Source of the DNA: an uncultured Bacilli bacterium
GTDB lineage: Bacteria > Bacillota_I > Bacilli_A > RF39 > UBA660
Assembly: GCA_934098395.1 (NCBI GenBank)
Contig: CAKOOM010000001.1
Span: 186,001-250,000 of the forward strand
Reading direction: 5' to 3'
DNA: 64,000 bases
Shown here: positions 1 through 8,153 of the stretch, piece after piece
How the letters are laid out: the number at the start of each line of letters is the position of its first letter
Position numbering within the stretch: the stretch's first letter is position 1
The notes under the pieces: model-generated
Told to the model about the DNA's origin: nothing
Databases searched by the model: none
The model's input: only the letters and a program-made list of their open reading frames with translations
Program-made: the position numbers and the translations under genes

Positions 1-384
1 AAAGGTTTTAGTTATGTTGGGAATCAAGTTAGACTTACTTTAGGGGAAGACCACTTTTATCCGGATTTAGTTTTTTATAATAGACTTTTAAGATGTTTTG
101 TTATTATTGATTTAAAAATTGGAAAAGTATCACATCAAGATATTGGACAGATGCAAATGTATGTTAATTACTATGATAGGGAAATTAAACAGGATGATGA
201 AAATAAAACGATTGGAATATTGTTATCAACTGATAAAAATGAAACTGTTGTAAAATATACATTACCAGTAGATAATAAAACAATATTTTCTTCTGAATAT
301 AAACTGCATATGCCAACAGAGCAAGAATTAATTAATGCTATTGAAGAAGAAAAGAGGAATTTTGAGTTAAATGAAGAAAATTAA
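1..384 (+). CDS. DUF1016 (YhcG-type) PDDEXK nuclease, C-terminal part
   Basis: The reading frame is open from base 1, so the start lies outside the window. The 127 visible residues match the C-terminal PDDEXK domain of YhcG/DUF1016 proteins. A beta-strand ends in YPDLVFYNRLLRCFVIIDLK, giving the D...D-x-K catalytic pattern, and is followed by the family's GQMQMYVNYYD and GILLSTDKN-like segments. The family is a set of presumed DNA endonucleases often near restriction or mobile genes. Its target cannot be read here and the left neighbour is not visible. The tail after about residue 110 is acidic and probably not part of the fold. Confidence 0.85.
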   Translation, partial: KGFSYVGNQVRLTLGEDHFYPDLVFYNRLLRCFVIIDLKIGKVSHQDIGQMQMYVNYYDREIKQDDENKTIGILLSTDKNETVVKYTLPVDNKTIFSSEYKLHMPTEQELINAIEEEKRNFELNEEN

Positions 385-511
385 CCATTATATAGTGAAC
401 TAAAATAAATTACTAAACATTATCTCATGATTTAAAAAATAGTGTCAAATTGAAGAAAATACTATTAATTTTTTTATATTTGATATATACTTGTAGTAAG
501 GAGGATAAGAT

Positions 512-1075
512 ATGAATACAAGTACAATTGTTATTATTGTAATAGGTGGTCTTTTACTTTTATTAGTACTTTATGTTATTGGGGTATATAACAAATTAGT
601 AAATGCTAGAAATAAGGTTGAAAATCAATTTAGTCAAATTGATATTCAACTTAAGAGAAGAACTGATTTAATACCTAATTTAGTTGAGACAGTAAAAGGA
701 TATGCAAAACATGAGAAAGGAACTTTAACTGAGGTAATTGAAGCTAGAAATAAAGCAGTGAGTGCTAATACAGTTAATGAAAAGATTAAAGCTAATAGTG
801 AACTTACTGGAGCTATCAGTAAATTATTTGCTTTGTCTGAATCATATCCTGAATTAAAAGCTAATGAAAACTTTTTATCTTTACAAAATGATCTTAAAGA
901 TACTGAAGATAAAATTACATATGCTAGACAATTCTATAATGATTCAGCAAATGGATTTAATAATTTAGTTATGATGTTCCCATCAAATATTGTAGCTAAT
1001 ATGTTTAATTTTAAAAAGTTTGATTATTTTAAGATTGATGAAAAAGAAAAAGAAAAACCAGAAGTAAAGTTTTAA
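512..1075 (+). CDS. lemA: LemA family membrane protein
   Basis: A 187-residue protein with one N-terminal transmembrane helix (about residues 5-25) followed by the helical LemA domain. Diagnostic stretches are YNKLVNARNKVENQFSQIDI and the RRTDLIPNLVETVKGYAKHE segment just after it, and the protein has the normal family length. AAGGAGGA lies 9 bases before the ATG. LemA proteins are usually encoded beside DUF2207 (YciQ-like) proteins, as here at 1757. The biochemical role is unknown, though envelope and signalling roles have been suggested for the family. It probably forms a unit with the next two genes. Confidence 0.9.
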   Translation: MNTSTIVIIVIGGLLLLLVLYVIGVYNKLVNARNKVENQFSQIDIQLKRRTDLIPNLVETVKGYAKHEKGTLTEVIEARNKAVSANTVNEKIKANSELTGAISKLFALSESYPELKANENFLSLQNDLKDTEDKITYARQFYNDSANGFNNLVMMFPSNIVANMFNFKKFDYFKIDEKEKEKPEVKF

Positions 1076-1125
1076 GATTAATTATAATTAGACTATTTAC
1101 TGGTCTTTTTCTTTAGGGGGATTAG

Positions 1126-1752
1126 ATGTATATAGAGATAGATAATAATAAATATGAAGTAGATATTAAAAAGAAAAATAATAAAAATACTTATATTAGA
1201 GTTAAGGATGGAAAGATAATAGTTACTACGAATTATTTTAGTAGTAATAAAGGAATAATTAAACTTATTAATGATAATATGAGTAGTATTAGGTTAATGA
1301 TAGATAAAGATAATAAGAGAAAAGATAAGGAAGAAAAGTTTTATTATTTTGGTCTGGTTTATGATGTTATATATGGATTTAATGATATAGATATTGTTGA
1401 TAATAAGATATATGTTAAGAATAAACGCGAACTTGATAAATATATTAATAGAGAGATAGTAAAAATATTTAGTGAGAGGTTAGAGTATTACTTTAATATG
1501 TTTGAAGAGAAGATACCAGTACCTAATTTAAAGATTAGGAAAATGACTAGTAGATGGGGAGTATGTAATACTAAGAATCATAATGTTACTTTAAATTATT
1601 ATTTATCTAGATATGATATTAAATGTTTAGACTATGTGGTGGTGCATGAACTTAGTCATTTTATTCATCCGAATCATAGTAAGAACTTTTGGAATTTAGT
1701 TTCTAAATATTGTCCTAATTATAAAGAGTGTAGAAGGATGTTAAAGGAGTGA
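1126..1752 (+). CDS. YgjP/WLM-like zinc metallopeptidase
   Basis: A 208-residue protein of the YgjP-like (DUF45, M48-related) metallopeptidase family. The zinc site is HELSH at residues 174-178, with a third ligand His at about 184 and the typical FW shortly after. The upstream signature RKMTSRWGVCNTK is the family's R-x-x-x-S-RWG motif. There is no signal peptide, so it is probably cytosolic. A GGGGGA-type ribosome site precedes the ATG. It sits between lemA and the DUF2207 gene with only 4 bases to the latter, so the three are likely co-transcribed. The substrate is unknown. Confidence 0.85.
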   Translation: MYIEIDNNKYEVDIKKKNNKNTYIRVKDGKIIVTTNYFSSNKGIIKLINDNMSSIRLMIDKDNKRKDKEEKFYYFGLVYDVIYGFNDIDIVDNKIYVKNKRELDKYINREIVKIFSERLEYYFNMFEEKIPVPNLKIRKMTSRWGVCNTKNHNVTLNYYLSRYDIKCLDYVVVHELSHFIHPNHSKNFWNLVSKYCPNYKECRRMLKE

Positions 1753-1756
1753 ACAC

Positions 1757-3439
1757 ATGAAAAAAATATTTGTTTTGAGTTTATTACTTATAATGTTTGC
1801 ACCAATGGTAGCTTTAGCGGATACGATTAATAATGTTACAATGAAGGTATATGTAAATGAGGATGGAAGTGCTGAATTTACAGAAACTTGGAATGTTTTA
1901 GCAGATAGTGGGAGTGAGTGGTATAAACAATTATATAATCTTGGTAATATGGAAATTAGTGACTATTCAGTAATGATGGATGGCAAAGAAATGAAGTATA
2001 AAGACTGGGATGTTAATGAAGGATTATCTGAAAAAAGTGGATATTATGGAATTAATCAGGTACATGATGGAATAGAACTTTGTTTTGGTAAAGGTGATTA
2101 TAAAGAACATAATTTTACTTTAAAATATAAGTTATCTAATTTTATTTTTAATACAGATGATAGCCAGATAGTATATTTTACTTTATTTCCAAAGAATAGT
2201 ATGAAAAGTTTTTCAGTTGAAATGAGTAGTTATTATGAATTTCCTGATGATGTAGATGTGTGGGGATATGGATATAAAGGATATGCTTATGTAGAAAATG
2301 GTAAGATTAAGATGAGTAATGAGGGAAGTTTAAATAATGATTATGTTGTTTTATTAGCTAAATTTCCACTTAATACTTTTAATACGAATAATACGGTAGA
2401 TGAATATAGGAGTTTTGACGATGTATATAATAAGGCTGAAGATGGTACTTTTGAATATGACTACGATGATGACGGAAGTAGTAATTCAGGATTTTTAAAT
2501 AATTTTTTTGGTTTTATATTTGAAATTTTAAATGTTTTAATAATTCCACTTGTTATATTTTTCTTTGGTTTTGCAATTCATAGTGCTGGAAATAAATATG
2601 GATATAAGGGTAATAAGGTTATTGATAAAAAGAATGTTAATAATTTTAGGGATATTCCTTGTGATAAAAATATTTATTATGCGAATGCTTTAATTAAATT
2701 GAATAATTTTGAGTATAAGGAAAGTAATATTCTTGGAGCTATTATATTAAAATGGGTTAGAGAGGATAAGATTGGTTTTAGTAATCAGAAAACTGGTATT
2801 TTTAATAAGGAAACTAGTGTTATTGACTTAACAAGAAATCCATCATTTGATGTTGATTGTGAAATGAAGTTATTTGATATGATGTATAGGGCATCAAAAG
2901 ATGGATTGTTAACACCACATGAATTTGAAAAGTGGTGTCGTAAAAATTATGATGATTTCTTTTCGCTATTTAAACGTATAACAGATGATGAAATAAATAA
3001 ATTAAAAGATGAGGGTCATATATATAAGAGAACAAACAAAGAAGAATGTAAGAAGAAGAATGTTTTAGATGATAAGATATATGATGATAGTGTTAAATTA
3101 TATGGTTTAAAGCTTTATTTGAAGGAATTTTCTAGAATGGATACGAAAGAAGTAATGGAAGTTAAATTGTGGGATGAATATTTGATGTTTGCATATTTGT
3201 TCGGAATAGCTGACAAGGTAGCTAAACAGCTTAAGAATATGTATCCAGAAATATATGAACAAGGTAATTTTGACTATGATACATTTATCTTTATTAACAG
3301 TATGACTACGAGTAGTGTTAGAGCAGCATCTAGTGCTAGATCAGCTGCTGAGAGTTATAGTGCTGGTGGCGGCGGATTTTCAAGTGGTGGCGGCGGAGGC
3401 GGCTCATTTGGAGGCGGAGGCTCTATGGGTGGCCGATAG
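1757..3439 (+). CDS. DUF2207 membrane protein with Gly-rich tail
   Basis: A 560-residue protein of the DUF2207 (YciQ-like) family. It has a signal peptide (residues 1-21, ending ALA|D), an extracellular beta-rich domain (about 22-235), a hydrophobic segment (about 250-275), then a cytosolic region. The last 25 residues are almost only Gly and Ser, interrupted by single Phe or Met, as is usual for this family. The Gly tract is encoded by GGC/GGA runs that stand out in this AT-rich DNA. LemA plus DUF2207 pairs are widespread, and the function is not established. An intrinsic terminator follows. Confidence 0.88.
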   Translation: MKKIFVLSLLLIMFAPMVALADTINNVTMKVYVNEDGSAEFTETWNVLADSGSEWYKQLYNLGNMEISDYSVMMDGKEMKYKDWDVNEGLSEKSGYYGINQVHDGIELCFGKGDYKEHNFTLKYKLSNFIFNTDDSQIVYFTLFPKNSMKSFSVEMSSYYEFPDDVDVWGYGYKGYAYVENGKIKMSNEGSLNNDYVVLLAKFPLNTFNTNNTVDEYRSFDDVYNKAEDGTFEYDYDDDGSSNSGFLNNFFGFIFEILNVLIIPLVIFFFGFAIHSAGNKYGYKGNKVIDKKNVNNFRDIPCDKNIYYANALIKLNNFEYKESNILGAIILKWVREDKIGFSNQKTGIFNKETSVIDLTRNPSFDVDCEMKLFDMMYRASKDGLLTPHEFEKWCRKNYDDFFSLFKRITDDEINKLKDEGHIYKRTNKEECKKKNVLDDKIYDDSVKLYGLKLYLKEFSRMDTKEVMEVKLWDEYLMFAYLFGIADKVAKQLKNMYPEIYEQGNFDYDTFIFINSMTTSSVRAASSARSAAESYSAGGGGFSSGGGGGGSFGGGGSMGGR

Positions 3440-3495
3440 CCATAAGTATATTAAAAAATATTTTTGTTTTTTAACAATTATAGAATGATTTTTTT

Positions 3496-3526
3496 AGAGA
3501 GATATTTGAAAAATCTCTCTCTTTTT
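3496..3526 (+). terminator. Intrinsic terminator after the DUF2207 gene
   Basis: AGAGAGAT (3496-3503) pairs with ATCTCTCT (3513-3520), followed by a T-rich tail. It closes the lemA-YgjP-DUF2207 unit. Confidence 0.8.
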
Positions 3527-3544
3527 ATGCAATAAAACAATTTA

Positions 3545-3587
3545 AAAATATCCGGCAAAATATCCGGCAAAATATCCGGCAAAATAC
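3545..3587 (+). repeat. Three perfect 12-bp tandem repeats upstream of the AlbA_2 regulator
   Basis: AAAATATCCGGC occurs three times end to end (3545-3556, 3557-3568, 3569-3580), with a partial fourth start (AAAATAC). CCGG is rare in this AT-rich DNA. The array ends just before the putative promoter of the gene at 3643. The position suggests iterated operator sites for that gene's own wHTH product. This is inference. Confidence 0.75.
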
Positions 3588-3616
3588 TAGTCAAGTTTCA
3601 AAAAATATGTTAAAAT
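3588..3616 (+). promoter_or_regulatory. Candidate promoter of the AlbA_2 regulator
   Basis: The -10 is TAAAAT (3611-3616) with an adjoining TG. A weak -35, TAGTCA (3588-3593), lies 17 bases upstream. The tandem repeats lie directly upstream. Confidence 0.45.
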
Positions 3617-3642
3617 GTATTTAAGGTATTAGGGGGCGTAAT

Positions 3643-4992
3643 ATGATTGATTTATTAGAAAATTCAAGAGTAGAATTTAAAATAAAATTAGTTGATGATT
3701 TGGAAGAGTCAATAATTGGATTTTTAAATAGTAAAGATGGGGGTATCATTTATTTGGGCGTAAATGATAATGGTAAAGTTGTTGGATTAAATAACAATTT
3801 AGATTTATTACAAAGAAAAATAAAAGATAGAATTATATCTAATATAGAACCATCAGCTTTAGGATTATTTGATTTAGAAGTTTTAAATGATAATAATAAA
3901 AAATATTTGAAAATTACTATAGCAAGAGGTTTGGAAAAGCCATATCATTTAAAAGGTATGGGAATGACACCTGATAGTTGTTTTATAAGAATTGGTAGTT
4001 CTAATGAAAGAATGAATGATTATTTAATAAGTAAGATGTTTAGAGAGAGAACTAGGAATTCAATTAAAAATATAATTTCTCCTAATCAAGAATTAACTTT
4101 TACAGATTTAAAAATTTATTACAAAGAAAAAGGCTTTGATGTTGGTGATAATTTTGAAAAACAATTGGGATTTTTTACTCAAGATGATAGATATAATTAT
4201 TTGGCATATCTTCTTGCAGATGAAAATACTGTATCTATTAAAGTTGCAAAATATGCTGGTGATGATGTCGATGAGTTAATGGAAAATTATGAGTATGGTT
4301 TTTGCTCGTTAATAAAAGCGGCTAATAGAGTATTAGAAAAATTTAAAGTTGAAAACAAAATATATACAAAAATAACTTATCCAGAAAGAAAAGAAAATCC
4401 AATGTATGATTATAATGCTGTAAGAGAGGTTATTGTAAATGCTTTAGTACATAATGACTGGGCTAGTGAGTATCCGCCTAAATTTGAATTTTTTAGTAAT
4501 CGGTTAGAAGTATCTTCTTTTGGCGGTATACAAAGTGAATTTACTGAGGAAGAATTTTTAGAAGGTTATTCTGCGCCAAAAAATCCTGAATTAATGAGAG
4601 TCTTTAGAGATTTAGATTTAGTAGAACATTTGGGAACTGGTATTAGAAAAATACTAAAAAAATATGATAAGAGTATTTATCGTTTTTCTCCTCATTTTAT
4701 AAGAGTTAGTATTAGATATAGTCAAAATGAATTTGAATATGTAAGTAATAGAATTGTAAATAAAATAGTTGGATTAACAAAAGTACAGGAAGATATTATT
4801 CAGCTGTTATTAGATAAACCTTGTCTAACACAATTAGAATTAGCAAGAATACTTGGTGTTGGAGAAAGAAAAATAAGATATAATATGAAGGATTTAATTG
4901 ATAAAAAATATATAAAGAGAGTCGGTTCTAATAAAACTGGTGAGTGGAAGGTAATTGAAATTATCAATGATGAAAAAAAGATTAATACTTAA
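3643..4992 (+). CDS. AlbA_2/Schlafen-type ATP-binding transcriptional regulator (COG2865-like)
   Basis: A 449-residue protein. The N-terminal AlbA_2 (divergent AAA/Schlafen-type) domain covers about residues 1-120, with the signature GGIIYLGVNDNGKVVGL. A GHKL/HATPase_c_4-like region follows, with EVIVNALVHNDW at about 261-272 and EHLGTGIRKI further on. A C-terminal winged helix occupies about 378-440 (TQLELARILGVGERKIRYNM). The ribosome site is a run of Gs (TTAGGGGGCG). Relatives are putative DNA-binding regulators, often in accessory or defence-linked DNA. It stands alone between terminators, behind three 12-bp repeats that may be its operator. The ligand and regulon are unknown. Confidence 0.85.
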   Translation: MIDLLENSRVEFKIKLVDDLEESIIGFLNSKDGGIIYLGVNDNGKVVGLNNNLDLLQRKIKDRIISNIEPSALGLFDLEVLNDNNKKYLKITIARGLEKPYHLKGMGMTPDSCFIRIGSSNERMNDYLISKMFRERTRNSIKNIISPNQELTFTDLKIYYKEKGFDVGDNFEKQLGFFTQDDRYNYLAYLLADENTVSIKVAKYAGDDVDELMENYEYGFCSLIKAANRVLEKFKVENKIYTKITYPERKENPMYDYNAVREVIVNALVHNDWASEYPPKFEFFSNRLEVSSFGGIQSEFTEEEFLEGYSAPKNPELMRVFRDLDLVEHLGTGIRKILKKYDKSIYRFSPHFIRVSIRYSQNEFEYVSNRIVNKIVGLTKVQEDIIQLLLDKPCLTQLELARILGVGERKIRYNMKDLIDKKYIKRVGSNKTGEWKVIEIINDEKKINT

Positions 4993-5012
4993 TTGATAAA
5001 TCATAGCTTGTT

Positions 5013-5038
5013 AAGCAGATTAAAGTTCTGCTTTTTTA
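5013..5038 (+). terminator. Intrinsic terminator after the AlbA_2 regulator
   Basis: AAGCAGA (5013-5019) pairs with TCTGCTT (5027-5033), followed by Ts. Confidence 0.75.
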
Positions 5039-5150
5039 TATGTTAAAATGTAGAAGAAATTGCAAATCTATTAAATAATGATTTTGATAAAAGTAACAAC
5101 CTATAGGTTAATTTTGTTATACCTAGTTAAACTATTATAAAAATAGAAAA

Positions 5151-5163
5151 GTTATGATATAAT
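5151..5163 (+). promoter_or_regulatory. Extended -10 promoter for the rRNA methylase-rimM-trmD genes
   Basis: TGaTATAAT (-10 at 5158-5163) lies 24 bases before the ATG at 5187. No convincing -35 was seen. Confidence 0.5.
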
Positions 5164-5186
5164 TATTTTATAAAGAAGGGATTTTT

Positions 5187-5909
5187 ATGTTGATTACATC
5201 AGTTAATAATGAGAAGATTAAAGAAATAGTTAAACTTAAGGATAAGAAATATAGAGATAAGATGGGACTATTTTGTGTTGAGGGTAAGGATATGGTTGAT
5301 ATTGCTTATGAAAAAGGGATTATTGATACATTATTAATACTTGAAGGAACTGAAAATGATTACCAGATACCAGTAACATATGTTAGTATGAATGTTATGA
5401 AAAAGATAAGTGATATGAATAGTGTTAGTAAATATTTTTGCGTATGTAAAAAAATAGATAAGAGTGATATTGGTAATAGATTAATTATTTTAGATGGGAT
5501 ACAAGATCCGGGTAATTTAGGAACAATTATTAGATCAGCGGTAGCTTTTAACTTTGATACGGTTATTCTTAGTTTAGATACTGTTGATGTATATAATCCG
5601 AAAGTTCTTAGGAGTACTAAAGGAATGATATTTAATATAAATATAAAATGTACGGAACTTCTACAATTAATTGATGGTTTATCTGATTATACGATATACG
5701 GGACAGATGTATGTAATGGGGTTAATATTAAGAGTGAAAAATTACCTTTAAAAATGGCTTTGGTTATTGGAAATGAGGGTAATGGTATAAGTGAAATGGT
5801 CAAGAGTAGATGTAATAAATTTGTTTATATAGATATGAATGATAAGTGTGAGAGTTTAAATGCTTCGGTGGCAGCTTCAATTTTAATGTACGAGGTGAAT
5901 GGTAGATGA
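5187..5909 (+). CDS. TrmH/SpoU-family 2'-O-ribose RNA methyltransferase
   Basis: A 240-residue SPOUT enzyme. The N-terminal substrate-binding domain begins SVNNEKIKEIVKLKDKKYR. The SpoU catalytic core has all three motifs: DGIQDPGNLGTIIRSAVAF, LVIGNEGNGIS (about residues 190-200) and SLNASVAASILMYE near the end. It transfers a methyl group from SAM to a ribose 2'-OH in rRNA or tRNA. Which nucleotide cannot be decided from sequence; RlmB-like or TsnR-like are options. Its stop overlaps the rimM start by 4 bases, tying it to ribosome maturation. Confidence 0.88.
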   Translation: MLITSVNNEKIKEIVKLKDKKYRDKMGLFCVEGKDMVDIAYEKGIIDTLLILEGTENDYQIPVTYVSMNVMKKISDMNSVSKYFCVCKKIDKSDIGNRLIILDGIQDPGNLGTIIRSAVAFNFDTVILSLDTVDVYNPKVLRSTKGMIFNINIKCTELLQLIDGLSDYTIYGTDVCNGVNIKSEKLPLKMALVIGNEGNGISEMVKSRCNKFVYIDMNDKCESLNASVAASILMYEVNGR

Positions 5910-6400
5910 AATATGTTTTAATTGGAAAAATAGTTAATACGCATGGTTTAAAGGGAGAAATAAGAATATTATCTGATTTTAAATATAAGGATAGGGTATT
6001 TGTACCAGGTATGAAGATATATGTTGGTAAGGATAAAATATGTGAAGAAATTGTTACTTATAGGCATCATAAAATATTTGAAATGATTACAATGAAGGGT
6101 TATAATGATATAGATGAAGTTCTTAAGTATAAAGGAATGTATGTTTTTGTTAATAAGAATGATATTGAATTAAAACCCGGGGAATATTTAGATGAGGATA
6201 TTATTGGCCTTAGAGTATTTAGTGATGGTATAGAGAGAGGAACTGTTACTAGGATAGATAAACATAGTAAAAATCTATTGTTAGTAGTAAAAAATGGTGA
6301 TAAATCCTATCTTATTCCATATAATTTTGATATAATATTAGATATAGATATTAATGCAAAGGAAATGAGAGTATTAAATATATCTGGATTATTTGATTAG
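5906..6400 (+). CDS. rimM: Ribosome maturation factor RimM
   Basis: A 164-residue protein of normal RimM length. The N-terminal reductase-like barrel starts IGKIVNTHGLKGEIRI, and the C-terminal PRC-like half has LPGEY-type (KPGEYLDEDIIGL) and YLIPY motifs. RimM binds S19 and helps mature the 30S head. The start overlaps the upstream methylase by 4 bases and trmD follows after 12 bases. This is the conserved rimM-trmD order, although rpsP and rplS are not beside it here. Confidence 0.92.
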   Translation: MKYVLIGKIVNTHGLKGEIRILSDFKYKDRVFVPGMKIYVGKDKICEEIVTYRHHKIFEMITMKGYNDIDEVLKYKGMYVFVNKNDIELKPGEYLDEDIIGLRVFSDGIERGTVTRIDKHSKNLLLVVKNGDKSYLIPYNFDIILDIDINAKEMRVLNISGLFD

Positions 6401-6412
6401 TGAGGTAATATA

Positions 6413-7093
6413 ATGAGAATAGATATACTTACATTATTTGATAATTTGTTTAGTGAGTTTGTAAAAACTTCAATTATTAAAAGGGCAATAGAGAATGGAA
6501 AAGTCACAATTAACGTTCATAATTTTAGAGAATATTCTTTGTCAAAACATGGCAGAGTGGATGATTATCCATACGGTGGTGGAGCTGGTATGGTACTAAT
6601 GTGTGAGCCAATTTTTAGAGCAATTGATGCGATAAAGACAGAAGATTCGAAAGTAATTATGATGAGTCCATCAGGGAAAGTTTTTAATCAAAAAATGGCT
6701 GTTGATTTATCTCATGAAAAACATTTAATAATTATATGTGGTCATTATGAGGGGTTTGATGAGAGAATTAGATCTATTGTTGATATGGAGATATCTATTG
6801 GGGATTATGTATTAACTGGCGGTGAAGTTCCTGCTATGGCTATTACGGATGCGATAGTTAGATTAATTCCGGGAGTTATATCAAGAGAATCTTTAGAGAG
6901 TGAGAGTTTTAATGATAATCTTTTAGATTATCCAAATTATACGCGACCTGAAGAATTTAGAGGTATGAGAGTACCGGAAGTATTATTATCTGGTCATCAT
7001 GAAAATATAGAAAAATATCGTCAAGAAGAAAGAATAAGAAGGACTAAAGAATATAGAAAAGATTTGATGATAGGTGATGATAAGAATGAATAG
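6413..7093 (+). CDS. trmD: tRNA (guanine37-N1)-methyltransferase TrmD
   Basis: A 226-residue SPOUT enzyme that makes m1G37 in tRNAs and so prevents +1 frameshifting. Diagnostic stretches are DDYPYGGGAGMVL, the trefoil-knot motifs CGHYEGFDERI and SIGDYVLTGGE, and the C-terminal SGHHENIEKYR. The length matches the family. GAGGTAATATA precedes the ATG. It follows rimM closely and overlaps the next small gene by 8 bases. Confidence 0.95.
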   Translation: MRIDILTLFDNLFSEFVKTSIIKRAIENGKVTINVHNFREYSLSKHGRVDDYPYGGGAGMVLMCEPIFRAIDAIKTEDSKVIMMSPSGKVFNQKMAVDLSHEKHLIIICGHYEGFDERIRSIVDMEISIGDYVLTGGEVPAMAITDAIVRLIPGVISRESLESESFNDNLLDYPNYTRPEEFRGMRVPEVLLSGHHENIEKYRQEERIRRTKEYRKDLMIGDDKNE

Positions 7094-7538
7094 TTATTAT
7101 ATAACAAAAGATAAACACAAAAATGAACTTGTATGTTTTTCTTATGATGAAGATAAGAGTTATAGTGTTAAACCTAAAGTTAAGGAAAAAGGAGCTATTG
7201 AGGTTAATAAAATTGTTTTTATTAAACCAGAGTTTAGTGAAAAGATAATTCGTAAAAAGATAGATGCGAAGATAGATTATTTACTTAATTTACTTAGAGC
7301 AATTGATGATAGTGATGATAGTGAAGGAATTATTAAGAAAAGTTTGATTCAAGCAGAGAAGTTAAGAATTCAAATAATTAATCACTATGTTAAATATTTG
7401 GGACATACTTATGGTAGTTTAACATTAAGAAAAATTCAACTTATTATTGAACAACTTAGGTATAAATTATATTTATCTATGCAAATGGAAGAAGATAGAT
7501 ATTACGAAGAAGAAAATAAAAATAGAAAAGGCAGGTAA
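7086..7538 (+). CDS. Hypothetical 150-residue protein downstream of trmD
   Basis: The ATG at 7086 is chosen because AGGTGA (7072-7077) sits at good spacing. Upstream GTG/ATG codons at 7074 and 7077 would overlap that site. The product is charged, soluble and mostly helical after residue 60, with no recognised domain. Its start lies inside the end of trmD, so it is probably translationally coupled to it. It has no signal peptide or membrane segment. The function is unknown. Confidence 0.7.
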   Translation: MNSYYITKDKHKNELVCFSYDEDKSYSVKPKVKEKGAIEVNKIVFIKPEFSEKIIRKKIDAKIDYLLNLLRAIDDSDDSEGIIKKSLIQAEKLRIQIINHYVKYLGHTYGSLTLRKIQLIIEQLRYKLYLSMQMEEDRYYEEENKNRKGR

Positions 7539-7550
7539 CTGTCTTTTTTT
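7528..7550 (+). terminator. Intrinsic terminator after the trmD operon
   Basis: AAGGCAG (7528-7534) pairs with CTGTCTT (7539-7545), followed by Ts. Confidence 0.7.
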
Positions 7551-7597
7551 CGACAAAATATGTGGATATAGTTGTTTATAATGTTATTGGTGATTTG

Positions 7598-8062
7598 ATG
7601 AGGAAGAAAGTATTAGGAATAATTATTCCAGTTATTATATCAATAATATTTGGATATGTTTGTGGTAAGTTTGTTTATAAAACATATAGAGATAATTTAT
7701 ATGACAATTTAAAATCAAAGAGACTTTATTTAGTACAAAAGGGTAAGTATGATAGTTATGATGAAATGAGAGAGGATAATAATGGAAATAATTATGTCTA
7801 CTATCAAGATGAAGATGGATATAAGACGGTTGTAGGAATAACAATGTATTATGATAATGTAGATAAGATTAAGAAATTATATAGTGATAAGCTAGAGGTC
7901 AGTGAGTATTATGTATCTAATGATTTCTTTAATAATAAACAGAATGAATATGATGATGAGCTTACGAATACAAATGATATATATGAAGTTAAGGAAGTAG
8001 TTGATAATATATTAAATTTATATCGAAGTGACGATAGTATTAAACTTATTTCTATTAATTAG
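7598..8062 (+). CDS. Single-pass membrane protein of unknown function
   Basis: The start is set at the ATG at 7598, behind GGTGA. An in-frame GTG at 7562 has no ribosome site. The 154-residue product has one N-terminal transmembrane helix (about residues 5-28), then an extracytoplasmic domain rich in Tyr, Asp and Lys. Its order (short basic N-terminus, helix, a VGITMYYDNVDKIKKLY-like segment) resembles small SPOR-like or anchor proteins, but no family is recognised. Terminators flank it on both sides, so it is probably monocistronic. Confidence 0.65.
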   Translation: MRKKVLGIIIPVIISIIFGYVCGKFVYKTYRDNLYDNLKSKRLYLVQKGKYDSYDEMREDNNGNNYVYYQDEDGYKTVVGITMYYDNVDKIKKLYSDKLEVSEYYVSNDFFNNKQNEYDDELTNTNDIYEVKEVVDNILNLYRSDDSIKLISIN

Positions 8063-8100
8063 AATATATATAAATTATATAAAAATATAGTGGAATGTTG

Positions 8101-8127
8101 AAACTAGAATTGATTCTGGTTTTTTAT
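8101..8127 (+). terminator. Intrinsic terminator after the 7598 gene
   Basis: AAACTAGAA (8101-8109) pairs with TTCTGGTTT (8114-8122, one GU pair), followed by Ts. The loop contains the first bases of the next promoter's -35. Confidence 0.7.
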
Positions 8128-8138
8128 TGTGGTAAAAT
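8110..8138 (+). promoter_or_regulatory. Promoter of the cysteine desulfurase operon
   Basis: TTGATT (8110-8115), a 17-base spacer, then TAAAAT (8133-8138), 15 bases before the ATG. The -35 overlaps the preceding terminator. Confidence 0.65.
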
Positions 8139-8153
8139 TAGTATGGTGATGTT

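Noticed and set aside
3545..3587. Possible CRISPR from the three 12-bp tandem repeats
   Set aside because: The units are only 12 bases with no spacers, and no cas gene is present.
7562..7597. GTG-initiated N-terminal extension of the 7598 gene
   Set aside because: No ribosome site precedes it. The ATG at 7598 has GGTGA, and starts directly before a membrane helix.
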